From the NCBI GenBank assembly GCA_947683625.1, contig CANTUR010000457.1, forward strand, positions 1 to 64,000: a stretch of 64,000 nt of DNA, given 5' to 3'. Below are positions 33,945 through 47,339 of the stretch, piece after piece (position 1 is the first letter of the stretch; every line of letters starts with the position of its first letter). The stretch comes from Mallotus nudiflorus. Its lineage: Eukaryota > Streptophyta > Magnoliopsida > Malpighiales > Euphorbiaceae. Position numbers and translations under genes: made by a program. The notes under the pieces are model-generated. The model did no database searches and was not told the DNA's origin. It was given only the letters and a program-made list of their open reading frames with translations.

Positions 33945-34655
33945 TATAATATTGATGCTAGACGACCTAAACTATCATATAATCATAGAGCTTAGCTAGC
34001 TAATCAATTAAGTAGCACTTAGCATATAAAAAAAATAAACACAAATTATCTATAACATATTTCTCCTCTTTTGTACAAAGGCAAAAGGAAAAGAGAGAGT
34101 TATGAGGGGAAATGAACCTAAAGAGACCAAAATTCCTATAAGAACAAAACAAAGATACACCAAATCTTTTGTAAAAATATTTATACCTTATCAAAGATCA
34201 AAACAATTTCTAAGAAAAAAATTATACATTGAATTATGCATGTGTAAAATAATAATAAAATATTATAGACATATATACTGACAAATAATAAACTTAAATT
34301 ATTTCCTCCCCCTTTGTCAAAAATGAAAATAAAAGAAAGAAATATAAAGGGAAATGAAAACAAAGATACACAAAATCTTTATAAAATTTATGTCATACAT
34401 AAATAAAATAAGAAAAATAAGGCTTTTTATCACATATGATATATGATAAAATTAGTCATACTTACAATGCTAATATGCATGTAAAAATTTAAACAAATTT
34501 TTCTCCCCCTATATCAAACAAAAATATAATATGTCACTAACATAAACACATTTTTAAGGGAGTTTTAAAATTAAAAAAAAAATAAGTACACATGTTAAAA
34601 AAATTAACTAGGTACACATGCAAGCTAAAATTATTTCTCCTCATTTGACAAAATG
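33595..34655 (-). other. Multiplied polypurine tracts upstream of the 3' LTR
   Basis: On the minus strand five purine tracts of the type TTTGACAAAGGGGGAGGAAAT lie at about 33595-33617, 34061-34080, 34302-34320, 34499-34516 and 34633-34650. Only the first abuts the LTR. Multiplication of the polypurine tract is a reported hallmark of Sireviruses. The small frames here are not genes. Confidence 0.65.
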
Positions 34656-34879
34656 CAAAAGGAAATTTAAAAAGATAAACCAAATATAAAACTAACAACT
34701 ATAAAAAAATTTTAAGATCAAAATCAAAATATTTATCAATTAAAGTAATTAATAAGCACAATATGATTTCACATGAAAATAGTTCAACCATCAATTAAAA
34801 CATAAAATCAAGATAAATTAGAATTATCAATCATGTCAAGTTCATGCTTAATGAAATTTAATCTCTCTTCATTGAAAGG

Positions 34880-37800
34880 TTTTGATGAAGATATCTGTAA
34901 ATTGATTATTTGTATCAACAAATTCAATTGAGATATCACCAATTTGAACATGATCAATATATAAATGATGTCTAATGTCTATGTGCTTAGTTTTAGAATG
35001 CTAAATGGGATTTTTGCTAAGGTTGATAACACTTGTATTATCACATTTGATTGGAATGTGATAAAGTTTTACACCATAGTCTAACAACTGTTATTTTTAC
35101 CACAAAAATTTTAAACAACAAAGACTTACTGCAATATATTCAGCTTCAGTAGTGGACAAAGCAACTGAAACTTATTTCTTGCTAAACCAAGAAACTAAAC
35201 ATTGTCCTAAAAATTGACAAGTTATAAAAATGGTTTTTTAATCTAGTAAACTACCGACAAAGTTCACATTAAAATAACTAATCAAGTCAAAGGATGAACT
35301 CTTAGGATACCGAAGTCCTAAATGCATTGTACCATAAAGATACTTAAAAATTCTTTTGATATCATTCAAATAATAAAAAAATTCTTTTGATAGCATTCAA
35401 ATGATACTCTCTAGCACTTGATTGAAATCTAGCATATAAGCAAGTAGCAAATTTAATATCGAGTCTACTAATAGTTAAATAAAGAATGGATCCGATCATG
35501 CTTCTAAATCGCTTTTCATCAACCAATTTGTCATTCTCATCTTTATTAAGTTTGGTTATGGTGCTCATTAAAGTTTTACTTATCTTAGCTCCATCCATGC
35601 TAAACTTCTTAAGAGAATCTTTTGCATACTTGGTTTCATTGATGAAAATTCCATTTTTGCATTGCTTGATTTGTAGTCCAAGAAAGAATTTGAGTTCACC
35701 CATTATACTCATTTTAAATTCTCCTTGCATTAAATTAGAGAATTTCTTTCACAAGCAATCGTTAGTAGCACCGAATATAATGTCATCAACATATGTTTGA
35801 ATAATTAATAAATCATGTTGGGATTTCTTTATGAAAAGAGTTGTATCAATTTTTCATTTAGAGAAACCTTTTATGAAAAGAGTTGTATCAACTTTTCATT
35901 TATAAAAACCTTAATAAGAAGTTGCTCAATCTTTCATACTAAGCTCTAGAAGCTTGTTTCAATCTATATAATGCTTTAGAAAATTTAAATACATGATTTG
36001 GAAAATTAAAGCTTTCAAAACCTCAAGGTTGTTTAACATACACCTCTTTTTTAATAAAACCATTTAAAAATGCACTTTTAACATCCATTTGATAAAGTTT
36101 AAAATCCATGAATGGTGAAAATGCAAGTAGCATCCTGATAGCTTCTAACCTTACAACAGGGGTATAGGTTTCATTATGATCAATCCTTTCCTCTTGATTA
36201 TAACTTTTAGCTACTAGTCTAGCTTTATTCCTAGTTATGACACCTTGTACATTCATCTTATTTTTGAACACTCATTTGGCACCTATAATAGGATGATGTT
36301 TCAATCTAGGAACCAAGATCCAAACCCTATTTCTCTTAAATTGATTTAATTCTTCTTGTATAGCAGGGACCCAAAATTTATCACACAAAGCATAATTAAT
36401 ATTTTTGGGTTCAATTTGAGAAATGAAGGCTAAATTAACAATAAACTTTAATTGAGATCCAGTAGTTACTCCTTTTGTAGTGTCACCTATAATGAGGTCT
36501 TAAGGATGAGCTTTCTTGAGTTGCCAATCCTTTGGAGGTTCATCCTTCAAGTTAAGTTGAGACGTTTCCTCACTGTCCTCCTTGCTTGGACCTTCAAGTT
36601 CTAAAGGCTTACTAGCATTTTGTTCGTAAGTTTCCATAATCTCATCGTTACTTACAAGATCATCAACACTACAAATCTCTTTTCTAGGATTAAATGAGTT
36701 TGATTCATGAAATACAACATGCATTAACTCTTCAACTACTAGAGTTCTCTTATTAAAAAATCTATATGCTTTACTAAGAATAAACTGGCCTAGAAAAATT
36801 CCTTCATCAGCTTTGGAATTAAATTTTCCAAGATTATTCTTGGTGTTTAATATAAAGCACTTACATCCAAATACTCTTAGCTACGAGATTTTGGGTTTTC
36901 TATTGTTCTATAGCTCATAAGAAGTTTTATTCAAAATTAGTCTTTTGAAAACTCTATTTGAAATGTAGCAAGATGTGTTAACGACTTCTGCCTAAAAGTA
37001 TAAAGGCAAATTATACTCATGAATCATTGTTCTATCCATTTTCACAATAATTCTATTTTTCCTTTCAACTACCCCATTTTGTTAAGAAGTTTTAGGAGAA
37101 GAGAATGTATATGAAATACCATTTTCATCACAAAAGGTTTTGAAAAATTCATTTTTAAACTTGGTTCCATGATCACTTCTAATAGAAGAAATGCAAAAAA
37201 CCTTTTTCTTTTTGAACTCTTTTTGAAAACTTGTTAAAAGCTTTAAATGCATCATTCTTATAAGTAAGGAAACATACTCAAGTAAATCTAGAGTAATCAT
37301 CAACCAATATATATGCACAGTGCATACCACTAAGACTAGAAGCTTTAGTTGGTCCAAACAAATCCATATGTATAAGTTCAAGTGGCCTAGAACTGGACAC
37401 TAAATTTTTTAGCTTAAATAAGGACTTGGATTGTTTTCTTTTTTGGCAAGCATTACAAGGTTTATTCTTAGTGAATTCAAACTTAGGTAAACCAATCATA
37501 AGTTCATGTTTACAAAGATCATTCAATAGCTCAAATTTTGCATGTCTTGACCTTCTAAGCCATGTCCATGTGTCATGAAAAATTGTCATTAAACATTTAA
37601 TATCTTTATTATCAATTTTATTCAAATCAATAACATAAACATTATCAACTTTTTTACCACTAAAAATTACTTTGTCTTTATTAAGACTACTAACAAAGCA
37701 ATTCTTAGGATAAAAAGTAACCTTATTTCCCATATCATATAATCGACTTATACTAAGCAAGTTATGTTTAAGACCATCAACAAGCAACACATAGTATATA

Positions 37801-37970
37801 GTTAAGGATCGAGGATTACCAATTTCTTCAATACCAATAATCTTTCCTTTTTCATTGTCCTAAAAGTAACGTGTTCTCCATCCTTAGTATCAAGCTTGTT
37901 AAATTGCTTATTGTCTCCCATTATGTGCCTTGAGCATCCACTATCAAGATACCATTTGCTTTTTTATCTT
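34880..37970 (-). pseudogene. Sirevirus-like pol pseudogene
   Basis: Pieces in order on the minus strand: protease DSGCSRHIMGD near 37960-37920; GAG-pre-integrase and integrase start (CNACQKRKQ, DLFGP) in 37790-37278; integrase core (IRSDHGTKFKNEF) in 37381-37082; reverse transcriptase (KARLVAKSYNQEERIDHNET, YQMDVKSAFLNG) in 36271-36023; connection and RNase H-side segment (LGLQIKQCKNGIFI) in 35730-35362. Stops and frameshifts separate them. Not functional. Confidence 0.85.
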
Positions 37971-38089
37971 GTGGACTTCAAGCACACATGCGCAAGATAA
38001 TTTAAGCATTCTTTTAAACCTAAACCTTTCTTGGTCAAGGTTGGTTAGTTTCAAGATAGTTCATAGGAAGTAAGTTCATGTGAAGTATT

Positions 38090-40076
38090 CTATAGAAGCA
38101 CACATTATTGGTATGTCCCTTGATTATGCAATATGAGCATTCAACATTTGCAAACTTATTTCTCCTAGGAGGATATACATTTTTAATGTGTGAAGCATGC
38201 CTTTATTGACATTATGGTGTGTGTCTCCTAAAGTTCTTTTGAGTTATAGTGTGAGATATGCATTGGAAATGACAATGTGTATTTTGATAGTTTGTACAAT
38301 ATGTCTAGGTGCATTATATTGTGCATTATGCTTATGAGTATTATGTCTAGTGTATATGTATGCATGTTTAGGTTTTATTTTCCTAGCATGATGCTTACCT
38401 CTTTGTGTCATATAAGGTTGAGTCTTATAAGACTTTCCTTAAGTGTTTGACACATGAGATCTTTTAGCTTTAAAAGCTCAAGTCTCATTTTGTTTTGAGG
38501 TAGATCGAGTAGAAGAATTTTATTACTTTAACAAAATTAATATATGATGATGATAAGGAAGATATTCCATCAGTATATACAATTCCATCTATATCTCTAT
38601 GGAATTTTTGAGAGTTAAGAATATTATTCAAAGATTATTTTCCTTTCATAAGTTTCTCAATGGAATTTTTTAAATTTAAGAATTCCTTAAAAAGTTTTTG
38701 ATTTTCATAATTTGCTTTCTTAAGTTGATCTTCTAAGGAATTTGAAGTTTTTAAATCATTAGACAATTTATCATTTGATTTAACAAGATTAGAAAATTCA
38801 TTTTTCAATTTTTTGGATTCCTTGGTTAGGTTAGATAACTTAAGCTTATAATGTTTCTTCTTAGATAATAAGTTTTTGCATTTAAGCAAGAGTTTCCTTA
38901 GCATAGAGCTTTCAATATCATTATCATCATTATATTCATCATCATCATCATCATCACAATAATCATCATCACAAGAAGAATTAGATATAAATGGTACCTC
39001 TTTTTCACTTTTAAGAGCCATTAAATGGATGTTGACTACTTCTTGTTGTTTCTCTTCCATTTTCGATTCATATTAGTCATCCCAAGTTGCCTTATAAGCC
39101 TTCTTTTTCTCTTTTATTGCTTTGCTCTTATTTTTGAGTTTAGGACACTCACTTTAAATGTGATCCAATTTCTTGCATTCGTAGTAAGTAGCATCTTTGG
39201 TTTTCTTTTTACCTTCTCTTTCATACTTCTTGTTGAAGTTTTTTATTCTTAATGAATGTTTCCATTTTAAGAAATTTTTGAAGTTTTTAGTGAGCATGAC
39301 AATTTTATCATTTTCATCACTAAAACCTTTAATATTTTCTTCTTCACTATCATTTTGTAAAGCTTTCAAGGCAATACTCTTCTTCTTTTCTTCTTTTTCT
39401 TCATGATATTCACCTTTTTGCTTCATTGTTAGTTCATGTGTTAAGAGCTTCCAATAAGCACATTGGTAGAGAGACTTAAGAGGTTTTGAGCTTCCTTAAG
39501 TTGAAGTAACCCGACATTCCCAATCCTTCTTAGGTAGGATTCTTAGAATCTTATTATTTACTTCTTCCTTAGAGAAATGCTTTCCAAGTTTCTTAAGGGT
39601 CGTGACAAAAACTTTGAGTCAATTTGTCATCTCCGTGATTGACTTATAAGGCTTTATCTTGAAAAGTTCATATTCATACATATAAAGTTAAACCTTCTTG
39701 CTTCTAACTTGCACATTGCCTTTATAATAATTTTCCAAGGTCTTCCATATTTCCTTGGCCTATATGCAACTTTGACACTTACCTCCTTCTTCCCTTTTTA
39801 TAGAAGAGACTAGAACGATCATCACCTTTTTATTTTTATGATTTCTTTCTTTTGGTTGTTCTTCCATTGACTCCTTGTTAGAGTAGTTACCACACCATCA
39901 ATGGTAGTTGTAGGTGGTTCCCAACCTTTTAGGACGATATTCCAAAGTTTTATGGAATCATAATCAAGGTATAGCTCTATTTTGAACTTCCAATTAGGAT
40001 AGTCACTACCATCGAAGAATGGTCTAAGAGAAAAAATATTTTGTGATTCACTCCCCATGATCTTATATTCTAGCAA
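38090..40076 (-). pseudogene. Sirevirus-like gag pseudogene
   Basis: Starts at 40076 with a UBN2-type gag segment (FFDGSDYPNWKFKIELYL, LWNIVLKGWEPP). A CxxC..H knuckle (YYECKKLDHI) lies near 39160, then an acidic Asp-rich tract (DDDYCDDDDDDEYNDD) at 38990-38920, a lysine-rich coiled-coil-like segment to 38635, and a second knuckle (CSYCIIKGHTNNVC) near 38120. Several frames are needed to read it. Confidence 0.8.
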
Positions 40077-40094
40077 TAAAGTTCTTAGAATTCA

Positions 40095-40106
40095 AGCTCT
40101 GATACT
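40095..40106 (-). other. Primer-binding site, initiator tRNA-Met type
   Basis: On the minus strand TAGTATCAGAGC follows the 5' LTR by two bases, matching the copia consensus TGGTATCAGAGC at eleven of twelve positions. Confidence 0.8.
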
Positions 40107-40109
40107 AAT

Positions 40110-41396
40110 TGAAAAAGCCCTATAGGGGGGTGAATAAGGCTATTAAATAAAAATCAAAATTAAAAATAATTCTTTGTAAGAATTGAAAGAATGTTGAGAA
40201 GGAAGAATAAAGAACACAATGATTTAAGGAGTTCAGATTCTACAACAATCCTACGTCTCCACCTAACTTATCCTCAAGTTAGGATTTTCAATCATCCACA
40301 ATATTATTCACAAGATTAAGATTACATAAGAGTTTTATGGCTCACTTTTACAATCTTACAATATGAGTTTTCAAGGCTGACTCAAAATACCAAATCCTAA
40401 GTGTTTCAATGAACAACACTTAAACCAATTCCTTTAGAAATAAATCTCACTTGCCTACTAATCTATCCCCATATTTAAAATGAAGAGAAATTTATTTTTA
40501 ACACACAATCAATTATTATAAGAGTTATAAACAAAGAGTGAATATTTAAGAATGTGAGAGCTTTAATGAATGTTAAGACAAAGAATGATAATAAGAAAAA
40601 ATGTTTTAACTTCCATTCAGTTCTAGAGGTGTTTATATAGATAAAAACTTAAAAATATAGCTGTTGGAGGTGCAAATAATGTGTCCAACATCTATATTTT
40701 GAATCCAACGTTTATAATTTTGAATTATTGAAAGTAATGCTATCAGACTGCTGTGTACGGGTTGAAACTGTGATTGGCTACTAGAGACATTCAAATTTAC
40801 CTACACTTTCTTCATAGAAGTTGTAGATATTTGACTTATCTTTCCATATCATTTTGAATCACCTCAATTTGACTTCTGTTATGCAATCTAAAATGGTAGA
40901 CTACTATTAAATAGCAGTGCACAAATTGAAACCATGATTTTCTATTAGATACATTCAAATTTGCCTATGTTTTTTTATAAAATTATAGATATTTGAATTA
41001 GTTTTCCATATCATTTTAAATCACCTAAATTGGACTTTTTTAGCTCAAGATATTTCTAAAATACTAAAAGTTGTGAAATTTAAAATGGCAGCTACATACA
41101 TTGACTTCGACTCAATATTTGCATACCCAATTAAACTCAGATTTTGAAAAGTAAGTTTAATTCAGAAAGCTCAAAATGTCTGCTTCAAATGTAAAGAAGA
41201 TAACTTTCTCATTATAAAGCTTTAGGGATATCAAAAGCCTCTTTGAATCTCAGCTGTTGAATTAGCCCAAGACATTCATACTTTATTTTAACTTCCAATA
41301 GAGTCCTAACTTATACACACTCAAACAAATAAATTAAATGCTTAAAATTAAGTTTGTTAAAATCAAAATTAAAATTTATTATTGCTAAGATAAACA
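40110..41396 (-). repeat. 5' LTR of the Sirevirus-like element
   Basis: Starts tgaaaaagccc and ends gataaaca on the plus strand. Homologous to 32256-33594, including the tandem pair, with numerous substitutions and small indels, so the insertion is old. Confidence 0.85.
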
Positions 41397-42904
41397 AATT
41401 CTCTATATAATCCTTGCCTCTTTCTCTTACTTTTTGGCCATCTACTGCTAAGAGGACTTGGCGTTAGGTAAATTCCATAAGTGCACGGTTCATAATAAAT
41501 AGTAAAATGTTGAATATGAGTATCATTCCCATGAGGAGATTGATACCAAGTACTAGCCCTAATTTTACTTCCACAGTTTAATAAAATAGAATAATTGTAT
41601 GATAAATCAATTAACAAGAAAAGAAAACTTAAAGCTGAAATAATAAAATTCAATAATTAAAAAGCTAGAGTCTGGATTTGTTTCACTAACTATTACTTGA
41701 ATTATAGGATCTTTTCACAATTCAATTCATTAACTTAGTTAAGGGTAAAGCACTCAAATTACCTAGAGTTTCTTTCAAGTTCATATAAGAATACTAAAGT
41801 TAATTATAGCCTATTTTCATGGTCATGTCAATTAACTAGGGTTCATTAAGTTCCTTAATGATTTATTATTCCCTGAAAGATTCATCTACTTTCATGATCA
41901 GGATTCCTAAGTTTTACAAGTTTATGAACTAATAGATCATGCAACTTTCATTGTCTCTAATCTACCCAAAAACATGCATTTAATTAGGCCAAAAATCAAA
42001 TCCAAGAAATTAATCACAACTTGTAAAATTGACTAAAAGTTAATTCATTGAAAGGAAATAAGAATCTAAACAAGTAATAGACTAGCTATGCAAATCCAAA
42101 TCCTAAAGAGAATTAGCCACGCATAATTAGAGCAATGAATACAAACAATATAAAGAGAATTAAAGATGGAAAAGAAATAATGATTTTGGTTCTTGAATCT
42201 TGCACAACTCCTTCTTCAATCTCCTTTGGATGAGTCTTCAAAAGTGTTTTTCTGAGTAATAATGATTCTCCATGATAAGGAATGAATAAAAAAACCTTTT
42301 TATCCCCCTTTTATATTGCAAATTCAATGGAAAACTAATTTGACTTGAATTCCCGAGCTTCCTCAAAAAAGGAATTTTTTTCTACTCTGCATGGTTTCAC
42401 TCACAATCGTGACACATCCTGCAATTTCCATCACTACTTGGATCATGGTCATAAGCCATTCCATGATGGACTTTCATAATCATTTAAATTCGGTCAGAGG
42501 GGAGCACGACTTGAGGCATGCCTGTGAGCCATCCCATGACTCTTAGACATTCTTTAATCAGTGATTTGGCACAAATGCTTCCAAACGAGGTCTTGTCTAG
42601 CTCTCCTTAATCAATTTGGCTTCCTTATTAATCTTTCCTACAAAACAAGGGAAATACTCATTAAAATCAAATAAAACTCTTAAATATATCAATATTAAAT
42701 AGGAAACTAAAATGAAGGTCTAATATAAATAAAATGCCTAATTAAACCCAAATTCTTCCCAAATATTATAAACTACTATTCATAATTCATTAAAATTTAA
42801 ATCTAAAATAAGTACAAAAATTACACTCAACACTTCCTAAAAAGAAGTAGACTAAACCTATATATTCCAAATATAATCAGGGTCATTATATAATATATGC
42901 CAAA
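41397..42904. repeat. Repeat 'X', right copy
   Basis: First ~415 bp duplicate the sequence on the left side of the Sirevirus-like element; the rest (to about 42904) is single-copy in the window and non-coding. It ends where pectinesterase-flank homology resumes (ttctatttattaatacatga). Likely part of an older LTR retroelement; not identified. Confidence 0.55.
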
Positions 42905-43193
42905 TATGCCATTCTATTTATTAATACATGATAATTATTATGTTAATGTCACTCATGAAGAGATTTGTAGTCTTGAATCCAATATTGGTAATTGGTTTAC
43001 GACAATTTCTACATTAACATAATAATTATTAGAAGTTTTGCTTACACTTTTCTCTCTTATTTAATTATTTATTTTTACCTTTCTCCTTCCAAAGCTTTCC
43101 AAAAGAAAAGAAAGTAAAAAATGAGATCTCATACTACATGTTCATCATGACTACTATAAGAAAGATAAGTTATATACATATATAGAGACAAAT
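42905..43193. repeat. Duplicated host flank segment 'C', copy 2
   Basis: Aligns with 8390-8645 and 57780-57950. The join at 42905 continues the pectinesterase 3' flank left at 28090, so 28091-42904 is inserted DNA. Ends in caaat, the target duplication of the next solo LTR. Confidence 0.75.
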
Positions 43194-44450
43194 TGTCATG
43201 ACCCAAAACAGGGGCCATGACCGGCGTTAGGGAACGAGAATTCTTTCGAATCCGGAACCGATAGCAAGCCTTAAAATAAAATAAAACATGCAATAATAAT
43301 AATAACATAAATAAAGTATTATGCAGCAGAAATAAATTCATAAATAATTAAATAATAATCCATCATGGAATTTAAATCAACAACTCATCATATATATAAA
43401 TAAACTTTTAATACAATCCAATTCAAATCCTTAAAATATACAACTCACACAATATAATACATAACCCTTTAACAATTTTATAACTACTGCAGCATCTAGA
43501 TTATAAAATAAAACTCAAGTAAGCAGTTTACATAATGAAGCTAGGGCGGAAGAAATCCAGCGTATGGGTTTGCTACTGAGGTCTGAAGGCTATGACTCTC
43601 CTGAAAAATAGTCAACGGAGGGGAGTCAGACCTCACTGAGTGAATTGCTATAATATATATACATGCATACTAAATGACAATGCACAAAGTCAATAGTATA
43701 TATATGATAAATATATATATAGGCAAACACACACAGATGCAACAAAATCATTTTATATATTTTACTGAAAATCATTGTTTATGAAGGATCAAATAGAACC
43801 CTAGAATATTGCAACCTCAAACAGTGTTAAACAACACTCTAGCCATACAGGCTCACTTATTCTAAAAATAATCACTTGTTCCATTTGGACAGTAGATTGG
43901 CCTCGAAACACTAAGTCAACCGAGCTCCAGCAGTCTGACTGTCAATGTGATTGGCCCCGAGACACTTGGTCAACCGAGCTCCAGCAATCACACTCCCAAA
44001 TCATATCTCACACATCAAATAATCAAATACAATCAATATCCATAAACAGGTTAGTGATATAGCCTAAATGCTATCAGTGTTCTGGTATGTATTCGGTCCT
44101 AGTGTTGCCCACTAGGTAGCACGTTCTATTGATATTCTTCATTTTAAATATAAAATATACATTCATAAAAATAAATGATGCATGTAATTGAATAAAATCT
44201 CAACATAAACCATATATATACTAGAAATATACCAAAAATAAACCAGATATATTCCAAGTATATATACGTTAAATAAACCCAATTAAATTACAAAATAAAC
44301 TAAAAATATATTCAAAAATATTTTAAGCATAAATCATTAATAAAACATGCATATAGTTTAAAATATACCAAAAATAAACTTAAATACTAATTAAATCCTT
44401 ATGCATATTTATCAAAATAAACCATACATTTCTAAAATCATGCATCCTAG

Positions 44451-44485
<35 letters not shown>

Positions 44486-45972
44486 ACAACTCACTATTTA
44501 TTGCGCTCCATGAGATGGGTCTGACGGGCCTGGTCCACTAGGCCTTGGTCTCGGCGCAACTAAACAAACAAACGACAACAGAAAATCAGAATAAATCTAA
44601 CATAAGTTCTAAAGACTCGATCTAAAATACTAGACACAGAATTAAAATAGGAATTTGACCAGACATGACATTTTACGAGAATTCTATCAAAAATCTAGCA
44701 AAACCTCCCTTGTAAAATGAACATCTCTCTACTCAAAGAGTAGAGCTAGCCCTGCAAAGAAATACACTTCAAGAATAAACACAGAATTCACAACCAAAAC
44801 CCCTTGGTCGGACTCCAAACTACATTTCATCGATCGAGGTCTACAATCCACAGAAGATTACAGAAATACCGAAAATGCCCTTAAATAATGAAAATACATT
44901 TTATAAATCCAAATTACGTAATTAACCCTAAAACACATTAAAAACCGATAAAAAACTCATTTATTTAGAAAAATCGTATATTATATATATAATTTGAAAA
45001 TAATTTATGAAAAATAGTTTTAACTATTTAAAAATACTAAATAATTTTTAGAAATCATTTTTATACCCTAAATAACTATGAAAACCAATTTAATTACATT
45101 TTTAACCAATTTAATGTCAAAATACCAAAATACCCCTATATATATAAATTTACTAAAATAAATCCAAAAATTCACCAAAAATAATATAATTACTAAAATT
45201 AATTTTCTCAACATATAATTCAATAATATCAATAAATATACTCAATTTACCAATTTATTTCAATTAAACACATACTTAACCCTATTTTTCAAAATTACAT
45301 AAATTTAGTAAATTCCAAATAAATATATAAAAATTCAAAAAAATTAAAAATAAATTTCTAAAATGCATTTCAACACCTATAATTACAATAAAACACAATT
45401 TCATTATTTAACTAATTAATTTTCAAAAATTAGAAAATATTAATAAAATAATCAAAAATACCCAAAAATTAAAATAAATTCCAAAAATTCTTCAAAAATT
45501 AAAGCATGTAGATTTTGCTTCTAGGATCAATGTTTGTGAAGAAATTTTTCATGAATCAATCAAATTAGAGCTAAAAAAATTCGGAAACCCTAAATGGCCA
45601 AAATTGAGAAATTGAAACCTAGGAAAATCTAGACCATTTTAAGTGAAACAAAGCTTGGAATCACACTCACCAGAGTTCAAGGAAAAGATAGAGACTAGCG
45701 GCGTCAAGTTTGGTGACCAGAATCACGTCGATCGGAGTTTGATCGATTTTCGACTTCTGCTTGGTTTTCCGGCCAAATCACGCTGGAATAGGGTGCTTCA
45801 GGTGTCGGGAATGGCTGGCAAGGGAGGAGGAAGGCTGAGGGGCACAGTAATAGCAAGAAACAGAGGTCACAGTGGCCAGAAATGGGAGAAAACCAATCGG
45901 AAGGAAGAAGATGAATATAGTGGCATTTTGATAAATAATGCAAACTTTTAGTTTTTGATTGAAAATTATGTA

Positions 45973-46011
<39 letters not shown>

Positions 46012-46461
46012 ACACTTTATATTATAATAATATATATATTCCCACACACAATAATACTCACCACACAAATAATTTAATATATTTAATAATTTATGCACTT
46101 ATAATTAATTAATTAATATTAAAACTGAATAATAAAATTAAGATAATTAATTAAACCCTAATTAATTTTAAAAAAATAAACATATATAAAATTTATTTTA
46201 GCACTTTAAAAATTATATATAAGTTCATGAAAGTTCGTAAAACTAGTCAAAATAATTAGTATTAAATTATTTACGTGTCAATTTCTCCGAAAATATAATT
46301 CCCAGAAAAATTTTATGTAAAGTACTTAAAATAATTAAAATAATTAAAATAAGCTTTAAACAAATAACAAACTTATAAAAATATCATAAATATATACAAA
46401 AATTATTAGCACTGCATATCTCGATGCAGTATAAAAATATTTAAAAACTCGGGATATTACA
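43194..46461. mobile_element. Family A solo LTR, copy 4 (3.3 kb)
   Basis: Starts TGTCATGACCC, ends GGGATATTACA, with target duplication caaat at 43189-43193 and 46462-46466. The unoccupied homologous site is near 57945-57960. No internal coding region. Closest relative in the window is copy 1 (1-1946). Confidence 0.92.
45665..45945 (-). promoter_or_regulatory. GC-rich island of LTR copy 4 with splice-donor-like end
   Basis: Counterpart of 1147-1430: the minus strand runs from (TA)n (about 45969-46008) through a CT-rich block to GTGAGT at 45670-45665. The overlapping 102-codon plus and 103-codon minus frames mirror each other and are not called genes. Confidence 0.4.
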
Positions 46462-46730
46462 CAAATAGTATCAAATAAAAAAAATATCTTTATGACCTTA
46501 ATTTTTAGCCTAAATTCATAAGTGTCACAATATATAATAATATTTGTCACAATTTAATAAGAAAATATTTTAAAATTATAATTTCTAAATAATTTTTAAC
46601 TTTTTAGGACTATTATTAGTAATATATGTCTCATTTATCAATAAAAATATGTCACTATAATATTAATTTTGAGTCTAAATTCATAAGTGTCACAATATAT
46701 GATAGTATTTGTTACTTTTTTTTTCTAGAA
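46462..46730. repeat. MITE-like repeat, right part, copy 2
   Basis: Contains two internal units of taaattcataagtgtcacaa (about 46511 and 46676) and matches 57950-58180. It was split from 43150-43193 by solo LTR copy 4. Confidence 0.7.
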
Positions 46731-46828
46731 ATACTAGCATATATATATATATATATATAAATACTAGCATATTTATTCAACTTTAAGCTTGCAATGCAGC
46801 AGATAATAAGCTGGAAGGGTTTGAGAAC

Positions 46829-47339
46829 TGTTAAACAAGTCTACAGGCCTCGAGAGTGTTAACCAACGCATACACATGTGGATTTATAAATGGAGTTGAG
46901 CCCATATAACACAAAACCAATTGACTTGTGTTAAGGCCTAATTTACACCACTTATAAGTCACTTCATTCAAGTATACTTTTCCAATGTGGGATTCTCCAA
47001 TACTCCCCCTTAAGTGCAACTGGGATTTGACAGTTGTCACTTGAAACCCATATATATTTTTTTTGAATTAAAGGCAACAGCAACACCGGACCAGGCCGCT
47101 GGGATTGGACATCCAGATGGACAATCAAGAAATTAAGAAACCAGGACAGACTCGTCCTAATATCATGTTAAACAAGTCCACGGACCTTAAGAGTATTGGC
47201 CTACCCATACACATGTGGACTTACAAATGAGGTTGAGCCCATATAACATAAAACCAATTGACTTGTGTTTATGCCCAATCTACACCACTTATAAGCCACT
47301 TCATTTAAGTATACTTTTTCAACGTGGAATTCTCTAATA
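46829..47339 (-). mobile_element. TRIM (terminal-repeat retrotransposon in miniature)
   Basis: Two 174-bp direct repeats (46829-47002 and 47166-47339) start tgttaaacaag and end ttctc(c/t)aata on the plus strand. Target duplication agaac is at 46824-46828 and 47340-47344. On the minus strand a primer-binding-site-like TGATATTAGGAC follows the 5' repeat and a polypurine tract (AAGGGGGAG, about 47003-47012) precedes the 3' repeat. The internal region is only 163 bp and codes for nothing, so it depends on proteins from another copia element. Confidence 0.9.

Larger units (their letters stand above)
32256..41396 (-). mobile_element. Decayed Sirevirus-like copia retrotransposon (9.1 kb)
   Basis: LTRs at 32256-33594 and 40110-41396 share the actatcaga/gaaaccgtgatt, gtttatatagataaa and aaattcctttagaaataaatctc blocks. 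The order on the minus strand is LTR, primer-binding site (TATCAGAGC), gag with zinc knuckles, protease, integrase, reverse transcriptase, RNase H, a ~1.2-kb region with repeated polypurine tracts, LTR. Long LTRs, two zinc knuckles and multiplied polypurine tracts are features of the Sirevirus branch. Every gene is broken by stops and frameshifts. No target duplication is visible and repeat X flanks both sides, so the ends may be rearranged. Confidence 0.88.

Noticed and set aside
39025..39406. Plus-strand frames opposite the Sirevirus-like gag (39025-39252, 39197-39406)
   Set aside because: Antisense shadows of the gag pseudogene with Phe/Leu-rich composition.
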